Shown here: one piece after another, positions 18,732 through 27,353 of the stretch | Numbering within the stretch: the stretch's first letter is position 1 | How the letters are laid out: each line of letters opens with the position of its first letter | NCBI RefSeq assembly: GCF_946190275.1 | Contig: NZ_CAMHZQ010000001.1 | Coordinates: forward strand, 186,001-250,000 | DNA from: Streptococcus mitis | Lineage (GTDB): Bacteria; Bacillota; Bacilli; Lactobacillales; Streptococcaceae | DNA: 64,000 nucleotides | Reading direction: 5' to 3' | The notes under the pieces: generated by a model | The model's input: only the letters and a program-made list of their open reading frames with translations | What the model was told of the DNA's origin: nothing | Database searches by the model: none | Program-made: the position numbers and the translations under genes

Positions 18732-19565
18732 TTATTTCTCGTTGCGACGACGAACGATAAGTTTGTCAGATTTCGCTTTCTTGTTACGAGTTTTAAGACC
18801 AAGAGCAGGTTTGCCCCATGGAGTAGATGGTGCTTTACGACCAACTGGTGCTTTACCTTCACCACCACCGTGTGGGTGATCGTTAGGGTTCATTACAGAA
18901 CCACGAACTGTTGGGCGGATACCTTTCCAACGGCTACGTCCTGCTTTACCAAGGTTTACAAGTCCATGTTGTTCGTTTCCGACAACACCAACTGTAGCAC
19001 GGCAAGTTCCAAGAATCATACGAACTTCACCTGATTGAAGACGAACAAGAACGTATTTACCTTCAGAACCCAATACTTGAGCAGATGCACCAGCAGCACG
19101 TACCAATTCACCACCACGACCTGGTTTCAACTCGATGTTGTGGATCAAAGTACCAACTGGGATGTTAGCAAGTGGAAGAGCGTTTCCGACTTTGATATCT
19201 GCTTCTGGACCTGAAACGATACGTTGACCAACTTCAAGACCTTTTGGAGCGATGATGTATGCTTTCACACCGTCAGTGTAGTGTACAAGAGCGATGTTTG
19301 CAGAACGGTTTGGATCGTACTCGATTGTTTTAACAACTGCTTCAACGTTGTCTTTGTTACGTTTGAAGTCAACCAAACGGTAGAAACGTTTGTGTCCACC
19401 ACCTTGGTGACGAACTGTGATACGACCGTTGTTGTTACGACCAGCCTTGCTCTTCAATGCAACAAGCAATGATTTTTCAGGAGTGCTTGTTGTGATTTCA
19501 GCGAAATCCAAAGAAGTCATATTACGGCGACCGTTTGTTGTTGGTTTATAAACACGAATTCCCAC
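18732..19565 (-). CDS. rplB: 50S ribosomal protein L2
   Basis: L2 is one of the most conserved large-subunit proteins and is needed for subunit association and peptide-bond formation. The 277-residue chain has the RNA-binding OB and SH3-like domains and the conserved C-terminal [20 protein letters not shown] with the His implicated in activity. It ends [13 protein letters not shown]. It follows rplW by 17 bases. Confidence 0.98.
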
Positions 19566-19582
19566 GATATTTCCTCCTTAGA

Positions 19583-19879
19583 TTATTCAGCTTCAGCAGC
19601 AAACAACTCGATTGCTTTAGAATCAGCTGTAAGTGTGATGATAGCTTTTTTAGTTTTGTTAGTAAAACCAGTGTAACGTCCAACACGTTTAGCTTTTGGT
19701 TTTACGTTGATTGTGTTAACATTAGCAACTTTAACACCTTCGAAAGCAGCTTCAACAGCTTGCTTAATCAAAAGTTTGTGTGCACGAGTGTCAACTTCAA
19801 ATACATATTTTCCTGCTTCAAGTTGAGCCATTGAGCTTTCAGTGATGACAGGTTTTTTGATAACATCATACAAATTCAT
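19583..19879 (-). CDS. rplW: 50S ribosomal protein L23
   Basis: L23 is at the tunnel exit and is the docking site for trigger factor and SRP. The 98-residue protein starts [20 protein letters not shown] and contains the family segment [18 protein letters not shown]. The start codon shares its last base with the end of rplD (one-base overlap at 19879), so translation is likely coupled. Confidence 0.97.
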
Positions 19880-20502
19880 TATGCAAGAACCTCCTCGATT
19901 TTAGAGATAGCTGCTTGAGTAACAAGAAGTTTGTCACTATTTGCGATGTCAAGAACACTTGCAGTTGTAGCAGTCGCAACTTTCACGTTTGGAAGGTTAC
20001 GAGCTGAAAGAGCTGCGAATTCGTTTCCTTCTTCAAGAATAACAAGGACTTTAGAATCGATGCTCAAAGCTGCAAGAACTTTTGCAAATTCAGCAGTTTT
20101 TGGAGCTGTAAATTCAAGAGAATCAACGGCTACAAATTTATTTTCAGCAACTTTTTCTGAGTAAACAGATTTAAGCGCAAGGCGACGAACTTTTTGAGGA
20201 AGTTTGTACGCATAGCTACGTGGAGTTGGTCCGAAGACGATTCCACCACCACGCCATTGTGGAGAGCGGATAGAACCTTGACGAGCACGTCCAGTTCCTT
20301 TTTGACGCCATGGTTTGCGTCCGCCACCTGAAACAGCTGAGCGGTTTTTAACTGCGTGAGTTCCTTGACGAAGGCTAGCACGTTGGCTGATGATCACATC
20401 AAACACAACAGATTGGTTTGGTTCGATACCAAAGATTGCATCGTTAAGAACAACTTCGCCAGCTTGTTTACCAGTTTGGTCGAATAATGTTACATTTGCC
20501 AT
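19879..20502 (-). CDS. rplD: 50S ribosomal protein L4
   Basis: L4 lines the exit tunnel with its long loop, and in E. coli represses the S10 operon through the mRNA leader. The 207-residue chain has the loop [19 protein letters not shown], site of macrolide-resistance mutations, with no change evident from the usual [12 protein letters not shown]. It lies 24 bases after rplC. A structured leader before rpsJ raises the possibility of L4-type control here as well. Confidence 0.97.
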
Positions 20503-20526
20503 TTTGACTGTATTCCCCTTTCCTTA

Positions 20527-21153
20527 TTATTTACCAGCTTTAACTGCTGATTTGATAGTGATAAGAGATTTCTTAGCACCTGGTACGTTACCTTTGATAA
20601 GGATAACGTTCTTTTCTGGAACAACTTGTACAACTTCAAGGTTTTGAATTGTTACGCGGTCGCCACCCATACGTCCTGCAAGGTTTTTACCTTTGAATAC
20701 GCGGTTAGGTGCAACAGGTCCCATTGAACCTGGACGACGGTGGTAACGAGAACCGTGAGCCATTGGTCCACGTGATTGTCCGTGGCGTTTGATAACACCT
20801 TGGAAACCTTTACCTTTAGAAGTACCAGTTACGTCAACAACGTCTCCAGCTGCGAATGTTTCAACTGTGATTTCAGCACCAACTTCCAAGCCTTCAACGT
20901 TTTTGAATTCACGAATGAAGCGCTTAGGAGCCGTGTTAGCTTTCGCTACATGTCCTTTAGCAGGTTTGTTGCTCAATACTTCGCGTTTGTCATCGAAACC
21001 AACTTGGATAGCGTTGTATCCGTCTGTTTCAACAGTTTTAACTTGAAGAACAACGTTTGGAGTTGCTTCAATAACTGTTACAGGGATCAATTCGCCAGCT
21101 TCAGTGAAGATTTGAGTCATTCCCACTTTTTTCCCTAAGATTCCTTTTGTCAT
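20527..21153 (-). CDS. rplC: 50S ribosomal protein L3
   Basis: L3 is an early assembly protein whose loop reaches the peptidyl-transferase centre. The 208-residue sequence starts [20 protein letters not shown] and includes the Gly/Arg/His-rich loop [20 protein letters not shown], where linezolid and tiamulin resistance changes arise; it looks wild type. It is 82 bases after rpsJ. Confidence 0.97.
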
Positions 21154-21235
21154 GAGAAAATAGTTCCTTTTCTATATTTTTTATTCAAAAAGTTTTTAAC
21201 GAGCGTTTTTTATGCTCAAGGTATCAAGCTTTAGA

Positions 21236-21544
21236 TTAAAGTTTGATTTCTACGTTTACACCACTTGGAAGATCCAATTTCATCAAGGCATCAACTGTTT
21301 TTTGAGTTGGGTTAACGATATCGATCAAACGTTTGTGTGTACGCATTTCAAATTGTTCGCGAGAGTCTTTGTATTTGTGAGTCGCACGAATGATTGTGTA
21401 GAGGCTACGTTCAGTTGGAAGTGGGATTGGACCCGCAACTTGTGCACCTGTACGAGTAGCTGATTCTACGATTTTTGCAGCCGCTGTGTCAAGCGTACGG
21501 TGTTCGTAAGCTTTCAAACGGATACGGATTTTTTTGTTTGCCAT
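21236..21544 (-). CDS. rpsJ: 30S ribosomal protein S10
   Basis: S10 is in the head of the small subunit and also serves as NusE in antitermination complexes. The 102-residue chain begins [20 protein letters not shown] and includes the S10 signature with [19 protein letters not shown]. It is the first gene of the superoperon. AAAGGAGAAAAAG precedes its ATG, and a strong promoter lies about 140 bases upstream. Confidence 0.98.
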
Positions 21545-21564
21545 CTTTTTCTCCTTTTCGTCTA

Positions 21565-21650
21565 TTTAAGATAATAGGCTAGCTCCACAAGAAAACCGAC
21601 GCGGCGTTGCGTGGCAATGCAACCGAGCGTGTCGCAACCTCTTGCATCAA
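21565..21650 (-). promoter_or_regulatory. Structured 5' leader of the S10 operon
   Basis: Between the promoter and rpsJ lie about 130 untranslated bases. On the minus strand CGACACGCTCGGTTGC pairs with GCAACGCCGCGTCGG (GTTGC/GCAAC plus CGAC/GTCG around an internal loop). The GC content is far above its surroundings. Ribosomal-protein autogenous control (as L4 does in E. coli) is a reasonable inference, but no family match was possible by eye. Confidence 0.45.
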
Positions 21651-21680
21651 AGCTAAGGCTGTAATTTACAGCACCATAAT

Positions 21681-21709
21681 AGAATAACACAAAACCCCTG
21701 CGATTGCAA
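21681..21709 (-). promoter_or_regulatory. Promoter of the S10-spc-alpha superoperon
   Basis: Minus strand: -35 TTGCAA at 21704-21709, a 17-base spacer, and -10 TATTCT at 21681-21686. Spacing is ideal. It is the only clear promoter found upstream of the operon, so most of the 30 genes to rplQ may depend on it. Confidence 0.75.
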
Positions 21710-21798
21710 GGGATTTGTTGCTGTTTTTTCGTTTTTTTTACAATGAAACTGTTTTCTTTTTTGGCAGGTCATTTATTTAAGTACTTTATAGAAGAAAG

Positions 21799-22389
21799 TT
21801 ACTCTCTCTTCACCTGTTCATAGCTTTCTTTTCCATCATTGAGCTTGTCCCAAATCACTACTTGCCCACTTTTGAGTGATTTTTGCACATCGATAATGCG
21901 TTGATTGGACGAACCTCGAAACTGGAGCATAAGATTCCTCTTAGTTCGATCGTATCGTCCATCGACAAGGATGTCAATCAGGGATAAGAGTTCCAGTTTA
22001 TCTGGAGTTTCCAACATCATTTCTTCCCATGTATAGCCCGTCCAGGACCAGATGTCTTTTTCTGGCAATTCCTTCCGAATGCGCTTAACGAGAGGTAAGA
22101 GAATGCCCGTATTGAGGAAGGGCTCCCCTCCCAGCAAGGTCAATCCTTGAACATAGGGCTGGGCAAGGTCTGCCATGATTTGTTCTTCTAATTCTGCTGT
22201 ATAGGGAATGCCAGCATTGAAAGACCAAGTCGCAACATTATAACATCCCTCGCAGTGAAACATGCAGCCTGATACATAGAGAGAGTTACGCACGCCTTCG
22301 CCATCAACAAAGTTGAAGGCCTTGTAATCAATAATGCGACCTTGACTGAGCTCCTCGCTTTTCCATTCTTGTGGTTTTGGATTATTCAT
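21799..22389 (-). CDS. nrdG: Anaerobic ribonucleotide reductase activating protein
   Basis: NrdG is a radical-SAM enzyme that makes the glycyl radical on NrdD, so dNTPs can be made without oxygen. The 196-residue chain carries CX3CX2C at Cys42, Cys46 and Cys49 (GCMFHCEGC), which ligate the 4Fe-4S cluster, and the SAM-binding GGEPF motif. Its start overlaps the acetyltransferase gene by eight bases. It is the last gene of the nrdD cluster and lies just upstream of the S10 promoter region. Confidence 0.95.
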   Translation of the reverse strand: MNNPKPQEWKSEELSQGRIIDYKAFNFVDGEGVRNSLYVSGCMFHCEGCYNVATWSFNAGIPYTAELEEQIMADLAQPYVQGLTLLGGEPFLNTGILLPLVKRIRKELPEKDIWSWTGYTWEEMMLETPDKLELLSLIDILVDGRYDRTKRNLMLQFRGSSNQRIIDVQKSLKSGQVVIWDKLNDGKESYEQVKRE

Positions 22390-22888
22390 TCGCTACCTCT
22401 ATCCAATAACGCTCGACTCCATTACGAACATCCTCAAGGAGCCCACCATTTGCTAAAATAACTGCTCTGCTAGCAGGATTATTCACGCTACAGGTCACAA
22501 GAGTTCTCTTGATGTTCTTTTCCTTAGCAACTTGCAAGCCCTGACGGAGAGTTTCCTTAGCATAACCCTTGCCTCTTTCTGATGGACGAATGGAGTAGCC
22601 AATGTGGCCAGCATAATTCAGTAAACCCTCACTCAGTCTCAATCGCAGATTCAAAAATCCTAGAGCACGACCTACATCATCAAATGATACAAATTGAATA
22701 GAAGGAACACGATTTTCAGGCAAGTTTATTCCCATCTCTTTTTGCATATTTGTTTCCAACCACTCTTCATACACAAAGTTCTCTGTATCCCAAAATCCTC
22801 CATCATGGGCTGATTGGTTCTTTTCAAACTCTGCCATCATCTCTAAAACTGTTTCTTTATCTGTTAATCTTGGTCTGCGTAGTTCCAT
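22382..22888 (-). CDS. GNAT family N-acetyltransferase
   Basis: This 168-residue protein has the acetyl-CoA-binding GNAT core, with IRPSERGKGYAKETLRQGL matching the Q/RxxGxG/A phosphate loop, and NPASRAVILANGG matching the late helix. The substrate is unknown. It is placed between nrdD and nrdG, as in pneumococcus, and overlaps nrdG by eight bases. That suggests co-translation, though no link to nucleotide reduction is established. A BOX element lies just upstream. Confidence 0.85.
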   Translation of the reverse strand: MELRRPRLTDKETVLEMMAEFEKNQSAHDGGFWDTENFVYEEWLETNMQKEMGINLPENRVPSIQFVSFDDVGRALGFLNLRLRLSEGLLNYAGHIGYSIRPSERGKGYAKETLRQGLQVAKEKNIKRTLVTCSVNNPASRAVILANGGLLEDVRNGVERYWIEVANE

Positions 22889-22928
22889 CCTTACCTCCCA
22901 CTATGAGAAAAGCGAGAGCTGACTCTCA

Positions 22929-23080
22929 TACTCTTCGAAAATCAAATTCAAACCACGTCAGCGTCGCCTTACCGTAGATATATGTAACTGACTTCGTCAG
23001 TCTTATCTACAACCTCAAAGCAGTGCTTTGAGCAACCTGCGGCTAGCTTCCTAGTTTGCTCTTTGATTTTCATTGAGTAT
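22929..23080 (+). repeat. BOX element, A-B-C type
   Basis: The 152-base unit runs ATACTCTTCGAAAATCAAATT (boxA) through a boxB palindrome-like centre (GACTTCGTCAGTC) to boxC, ending CTTTGATTTTCATTGAGTAT. This is the classic pneumococcal-group BOX. As RNA it forms one long hairpin. The boxC end overlaps the last codons of the 50-residue gene at 23070-23222. Confidence 0.9.
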
Positions 23081-23222
23081 CACTTTTTTTCTTATTCTTG
23101 TTTAAAAATTGTTCTTTGAGGTTGAGCAAACGTTCTTTCTTACCATCTCCACCTTTAGAGTGTTTCTCGTGATAACGGGTCACTTGTGCACGCCCCTTAT
23201 CGTCTAATTGATATTTTCCCAT
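23070..23222 (-). CDS. Small basic protein of the nrd cluster (50 residues)
   Basis: The ORF starts MGKYQLDDKGRAQVTRYHEK at the ATG ending 23222, 12 bases after nrdD, and ends KKKSDTQ with TGA at 23070-23072. It is rich in Lys, Asp and Gly, with no membrane segment. A gene in this place is also known in pneumococcus (from memory). Its last four codons (SDTQ-stop) come from the boxC end of the BOX element, so the native C-terminus has probably been replaced. Function unknown. Confidence 0.75.
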   Translation of the reverse strand: MGKYQLDDKGRAQVTRYHEKHSKGGDGKKERLLNLKEQFLNKNKKKSDTQ

Positions 23223-23233
23223 TTCATTTCTTT

Positions 23234-25441
23234 CTAATTGGTTACTTGGTGACCAGCTGTTTTAATCGTTGAGCCATTCATGTGTTTGACACGCGCAGCG
23301 ATTTCCTTGTGACGTCCATTAACCATCGGACGCGCTTGAGGATTACCTAGGTAGCCACAAGTCCGTTTAACAACGTCTACTGTTTTAGGGTCGTTATTGC
23401 CACAGTTTGGACAAGCAAATCCTCTTTCAGTTGGTTCAAAATCCCCTTCAAAGTCACACTTATAGCAACGGTCAATTGGAGTATTAGTCCCCAGATAACC
23501 CACACGGTCATAGGCATAATCCCAGACAGCTTCCAAAGCTTTAGGATTCTGCTGAAGGACTGGATACTCACAATAATGGATGAAACCACCTGACGCACCT
23601 GCTTCTGGATAGACCTTTTCAAAGTCTAATTTTTCAAACGGTGTTGGATTTTTACGAACATCGTAATGGAAAGAATTGGTGTAGTATTCCTTATCTGTAA
23701 TATCAGGAATAGAGCCGAATTTCTCTGTATCTAGTCGGCAGAAACGGTCTGTCAAACTTTCAGACGGTGTTGAGTAGATAGAGAAATGGTAGCCATATTG
23801 GTCAGACCACTCTTCTACACGGCGTTTCATATCGCGAATGATGTCTAGCGTGAATTCCTTAGCATCTGGATTGCTTTCCCAGCTATTACCAAAGAAAACA
23901 GTCGCTACTTCATACAAACCGATATAGCCTAGCGAAACTGTGGCACGACGATTCTTAAAGAGCTGGTCAACACTTTCTTCTTTACCTAGACGATGACCAA
24001 AAGCACCGTACTGATAAAGGATAGGAGCATTGGCTGGTGTCGCCTCTTTAGTGCGTTCGACACGATAAACAAGAGCATCTTCAGCGATATTCATCCGCTC
24101 GTTGAAGATTTCCCAGAACTTATTCATATCACCTTCGGACTCAAGAGCAATACGAGGTAGGTTAACTGTCACAACACCCAGGTTCATACGACCTGAATTG
24201 ACTTCTACACCATTCTCGTCTTTCCATCCTTGAAGGAAAGAACGGCAGCCCATAGGTACCTTGAAAGAACCAGTCAAGTCAACAATCTTATCATAAGATA
24301 AGACATCTGGATACATCCGTTTGGTTGCGCACTCGAGGGCCAACTGTTTGATGTCATAGTTGGGAGTCCCTTCTTCCAAGTTAAGACCTCTTTTAAGCGT
24401 GAAGATAAGTTTTGGGAAGATAGCTGTTCGATGTTCTGAACCAAGCCCCTTGATCCGAATGGTCAAGATAGCTTTTTGAATTTCCCGTTCAAAACGACTA
24501 GTTCCCAGACCAAAACCTAGTGAAGTAAAAGGTGTTTGACCATTTGAAGTGAAGAGAGTATTGATTTCATACTCAAGAGATTGCATGGCATCGTAGATGT
24601 CTTTTTGTGTTTTCTTCCAAGCGTAATCTTCCCGTTTGTCAGGCAAAACCCACTCTTCTGCATCTTTGAGATGTTTTTGGTAATTCTTCTCTGCGTACGG
24701 CGCCAAGACTTCATCGATACGGTCAGCTGAACAGCCTCCATACTGACTTGATGCAACGTTGGCAATGATTTGGGAAATCTGAGCTGTCGCAGTCTGGATA
24801 GACTTGGGACTCTCTACCTCCGCATTTCCAATCTTAAAACCATTTTCCAACATACCTTTAAAATCAATCAAACAGCAGTTGGTCATAGGTGTATAGGGAC
24901 TGTAGTCCAAATCGTGATAGTGGATATCCCCTTTTTGGTGGGCATTGGCTACGTGCTTAGGAAGCATTTGCAGTCCGATTGATTTCCCAACAATCCCTGC
25001 TGTCAAATCACGCTGGGTATTGAAGACATCGCTGTCTTTATTAGCATTTTCATTGACAACTGCCTGATCTTTATTTAGAAGCTTATGGATACTAAAGTTA
25101 ATATCTGTCGCTTTTGAGCGCTCAAAATCCCTCTGCGTTCGATAAGTAATATACTCCTCAGCTAGCGCATATTCTTTGGCTTCAAGCAGTTCATGTTCTA
25201 CGATATTTTGAATTTCGTAAATCTTAACCCCCTGTGGAAAGCGACTATGAATTTCTGTGACAATTCGCTCGGTCAGAGCATTTAGGCGCTTTTCAACCAA
25301 GGGTGTCACATCCATAACCTTGTCAGCCGCCTTGTGGAGAGCCTTGTCAATCTTGTCCACATCAAATACAACACGTCTCCCATCTCGTTTCTCGACGAAG
25401 AGAGTTGGCAAAATTGTAATTTTTTCTTCTAGTGCAATCAT
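23234..25441 (-). CDS. nrdD: Anaerobic ribonucleoside-triphosphate reductase
   Basis: NrdD reduces ribonucleoside triphosphates to deoxy forms under anoxia using a glycyl radical. The 735-residue protein has an N-terminal ATP-cone (VEKRDGRRVVFDVDKIDKAL) for allosteric control. The barrel follows, then a C-terminal zinc site with CYKC and CPNC, and the radical loop RTCGYLGN. The ATG at 25441 is chosen because AAAGAG is seven bases upstream; a start two codons earlier is too close. It leads the operon nrdD-small protein-GNAT-nrdG. The promoter overlaps a pair of NrdR-like boxes. Confidence 0.96.
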   Translation of the reverse strand: MIALEEKITILPTLFVEKRDGRRVVFDVDKIDKALHKAADKVMDVTPLVEKRLNALTERIVTEIHSRFPQGVKIYEIQNIVEHELLEAKEYALAEEYITYRTQRDFERSKATDINFSIHKLLNKDQAVVNENANKDSDVFNTQRDLTAGIVGKSIGLQMLPKHVANAHQKGDIHYHDLDYSPYTPMTNCCLIDFKGMLENGFKIGNAEVESPKSIQTATAQISQIIANVASSQYGGCSADRIDEVLAPYAEKNYQKHLKDAEEWVLPDKREDYAWKKTQKDIYDAMQSLEYEINTLFTSNGQTPFTSLGFGLGTSRFEREIQKAILTIRIKGLGSEHRTAIFPKLIFTLKRGLNLEEGTPNYDIKQLALECATKRMYPDVLSYDKIVDLTGSFKVPMGCRSFLQGWKDENGVEVNSGRMNLGVVTVNLPRIALESEGDMNKFWEIFNERMNIAEDALVYRVERTKEATPANAPILYQYGAFGHRLGKEESVDQLFKNRRATVSLGYIGLYEVATVFFGNSWESNPDAKEFTLDIIRDMKRRVEEWSDQYGYHFSIYSTPSESLTDRFCRLDTEKFGSIPDITDKEYYTNSFHYDVRKNPTPFEKLDFEKVYPEAGASGGFIHYCEYPVLQQNPKALEAVWDYAYDRVGYLGTNTPIDRCYKCDFEGDFEPTERGFACPNCGNNDPKTVDVVKRTCGYLGNPQARPMVNGRHKEIAARVKHMNGSTIKTAGHQVTN

Positions 25442-25478
25442 ATGCATGCTCTTTTCTAAAATGTTCTTTCTAAAAAGT

Positions 25479-25558
25479 ATTATACCACTCTAAAAAGAAA
25501 AATCAATATCTTGTGTTAAAAATCCTAAAATTTTTAAAAATACACAAGATATTGATTT
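25479..25558 (-). promoter_or_regulatory. nrdD promoter with paired NrdR-like boxes, also hairpin terminator
   Basis: Minus strand: extended -10 TGGTATAAT (-10 at 25479-25484), 16-base spacer, -35 TTGATT. The -35 is inside a semi-palindrome ACACAAGATATTGATT (25501-25516 on the plus strand as its complement). A mirror copy lies at 25542-25557. Each resembles the NrdR box (ACACwATATwTTGTGT). The two copies are inverted to each other over 17 bp, so as RNA they form a strong stem followed by TTTTTCTTTTT, which would also terminate the upstream competence operon. Confidence 0.6.
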
Positions 25559-25560
25559 GG

Positions 25561-27099
25561 TTATTTAATTTTATAGACTTTGAATTCTGAGTAATCTGTC
25601 TTTACTGGTTGGTAATTTTCTTTCAAGATTGCTTCTACTTCAGACCAGACTGCCACCTTATCGTTTACCACAATCACCTTGGGTTGTTTTTCTTTCAAGT
25701 CATTGAGTAGCTTATTCCGATTTTCCTCAGTTGCTGTATAGTGCAACGGGGACAAAATAGCCGATGGCGACAAGCGCTCACTCTTACGATAAAGAGTTGC
25801 AGTATCATCCCATGCATAGATAGCATCTTCCGTACTTGTCTCCTCTTTCACCAAATCAGCAAGACGCTCACGTTCTTGATAAGGTACTGGATAAAGGACA
25901 AACCTCATCAAAAAAGGAACAGCCAAAAGATATAACAAAGTTAAAATCGGTAGGTAAAGATTCCCTTTAGTATAGCGATGCCAGAGACTAACAGGCTCTT
26001 CTCTGCGTCTTCTTCTAACACTACGACCACTCTGTTGTCCCTTGATATTGGACACTAAAAGCAGAAGAAAGACAGGGAAAATGAGCATCAAACGGGATGC
26101 ATGTAGGGGATCCTGTGTAAAGAAAATCACTACCAAACCTAAAATCAGGAACAAACTCGCAGGCACTGAGATGACATATAGTTTAGAGGATTTAGATTGA
26201 AAGAGACCTAAAAAGACAAAAACCAAAACTCCCATGCCAAGAGCCAACAACCCATAAAACAAAACGTTTTCTAACAATGCCGAAACAGAAGTCAAACGAA
26301 TGGAATGAATTGGATACAAAATTCCACTAATCGCATCCTCAAAACTTCCTGTTGCAACACTATAGTAGGCAGTTGGATAAAAGACCAGTGAGAAACCTAA
26401 AGCTACTGCAAGAAACTGATAAAATCCATGTGCAAAGCGTCTATGTCCAAGGTTAAAGACCAACAAGCCTAAACTCACTACAGCAATAAACAGGAGCGAT
26501 GACAAGGGAGCAAAGAAAAATCCGCCCGCCAAAGCCAGCCCAATCCGTACAAATCCCTTGTCATGACTTGGATTGCTTAGATAAGTCGCAACTAAACTAA
26601 AGGCCGCAAATAAGAATGGAAGCGCTAAAAGAGTCGCATAACCTCCACCAAACGCAAGACCTGTAACTAGCATGTAAAAAATAGTCACCAGTTGTCCAGC
26701 TTGGTCTCCTTGCTCTGTCAAGGTGTCTGCCGATCGAAAGAGGAAAAATCCGCCTGCTACCAAGGCTAACCACTCAAAAATGGCAAAGAAAAATCCGCCC
26801 TGAGTCACGTAAGTCAGCAAATAATAAAGCAAACCTTGACTTCCATAATAGTCGCTGTAAATCTTCCCTGTCTGATGAAGGGCCCAACCTACATAAAAAT
26901 CCTGCACTTCCTGTGCACTCATTAAATCGAGTAATAGCGGTACTCCTAGAGTTATCCCTGTTACAAGCGTACTCCATAGTAAGATTTTTACCAAAGGAAG
27001 ACGACTTGATTCACGATGATGCGATTCTTGTTCGATTTGGTATTCTAGAGGTTCACGATTCTCCTGATGAACTTCTTCTACTCTACCATACACACTCAT
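25561..27099 (-). CDS. Polytopic membrane protein of the late-competence operon
   Basis: This 512-residue protein has a hydrophilic N-terminus of about 50 residues, then roughly eleven transmembrane segments and a C-terminal extracellular-type domain of about 110 residues. The overall layout resembles dolichyl-phosphate-mannose glycosyltransferase-type membrane proteins, but no catalytic motif can be fixed. The ATG at 27099 has AGGAGA upstream; a TTG six codons earlier is less likely. It follows the 47-residue com-box gene by 36 bases, matching the pneumococcal SP_0200-SP_0201 late-competence pair (from memory). Its role in competence is unknown. Confidence 0.75.
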   Translation of the reverse strand: MSVYGRVEEVHQENREPLEYQIEQESHHRESSRLPLVKILLWSTLVTGITLGVPLLLDLMSAQEVQDFYVGWALHQTGKIYSDYYGSQGLLYYLLTYVTQGGFFFAIFEWLALVAGGFFLFRSADTLTEQGDQAGQLVTIFYMLVTGLAFGGGYATLLALPFLFAAFSLVATYLSNPSHDKGFVRIGLALAGGFFFAPLSSLLFIAVVSLGLLVFNLGHRRFAHGFYQFLAVALGFSLVFYPTAYYSVATGSFEDAISGILYPIHSIRLTSVSALLENVLFYGLLALGMGVLVFVFLGLFQSKSSKLYVISVPASLFLILGLVVIFFTQDPLHASRLMLIFPVFLLLLVSNIKGQQSGRSVRRRRREEPVSLWHRYTKGNLYLPILTLLYLLAVPFLMRFVLYPVPYQERERLADLVKEETSTEDAIYAWDDTATLYRKSERLSPSAILSPLHYTATEENRNKLLNDLKEKQPKVIVVNDKVAVWSEVEAILKENYQPVKTDYSEFKVYKIK

Positions 27100-27135
27100 A
27101 TCGTTTCTCCTATTCAATTTATCTGTCTTAGTATA

Positions 27136-27279
27136 TCAAAAAGTCCTAGGATTGTCAGCTTGCGATGGCTGTTTGAGTGATTTTTTGCATAGTTTCACAA
27201 AGGTTTCAATTTCCCGAAATCGGTGTAAATGCGTCTGTTTAAATGACATGATATAATCCAATTCTTTCTGAGTCAGCAT
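27136..27279 (-). CDS. Late-competence small protein (47 residues; ccs4-like)
   Basis: The ORF starts MLTQKELDYIMSFKQTHLHR at the ATG ending 27279 and ends ADNPRTF before TGA. AGGAGGAAC is a strong ribosome-binding site. It is predicted mostly helical, with no signal peptide. Twenty bases ahead is a com-box (TACGAATA), so it should be switched on by the alternative sigma factor ComX during competence. Position matches the pneumococcal ccs4 gene, identified from memory. Molecular function is unknown. Confidence 0.7.
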   Translation of the reverse strand: MLTQKELDYIMSFKQTHLHRFREIETFVKLCKKSLKQPSQADNPRTF

Positions 27280-27298
27280 CGTTCCTCCTATATCTTCT

Positions 27299-27306
27299 TA
27301 TTCGTA
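27299..27306 (-). promoter_or_regulatory. com-box (ComX/SigX promoter)
   Basis: TACGAATA on the minus strand is an exact match to the cin/com-box core used by the competence sigma factor ComX. A T-rich stretch (CCTTTTACGAATA) precedes it, as expected. It is 20 bases before the start codon of the 47-residue gene. Confidence 0.8.
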
Positions 27307-27314
27307 AAAGGCAA

Positions 27315-27347
27315 GAAAAATAGGACTGGTTTGTGTCCTCAGTCCTA
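27315..27347 (-). terminator. Terminator of cls
   Basis: Minus strand TAGGACTG pairs with CAGTCCTA across an 11-base loop and is followed by TTTTTCTT. It begins six bases after the cls stop and ends just before the com-box. Confidence 0.85.
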
Positions 27348-27353
27348 GATTTC

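Noticed and set aside
20130..20381. Out-of-frame ORF inside rplD
   Set aside because: Frame shadow inside a conserved ribosomal protein gene without a start site.
22929..23080. CRISPR-like or transposon end
   Set aside because: It is a standard BOX repeat; no spacer array or transposase gene is present in the window.
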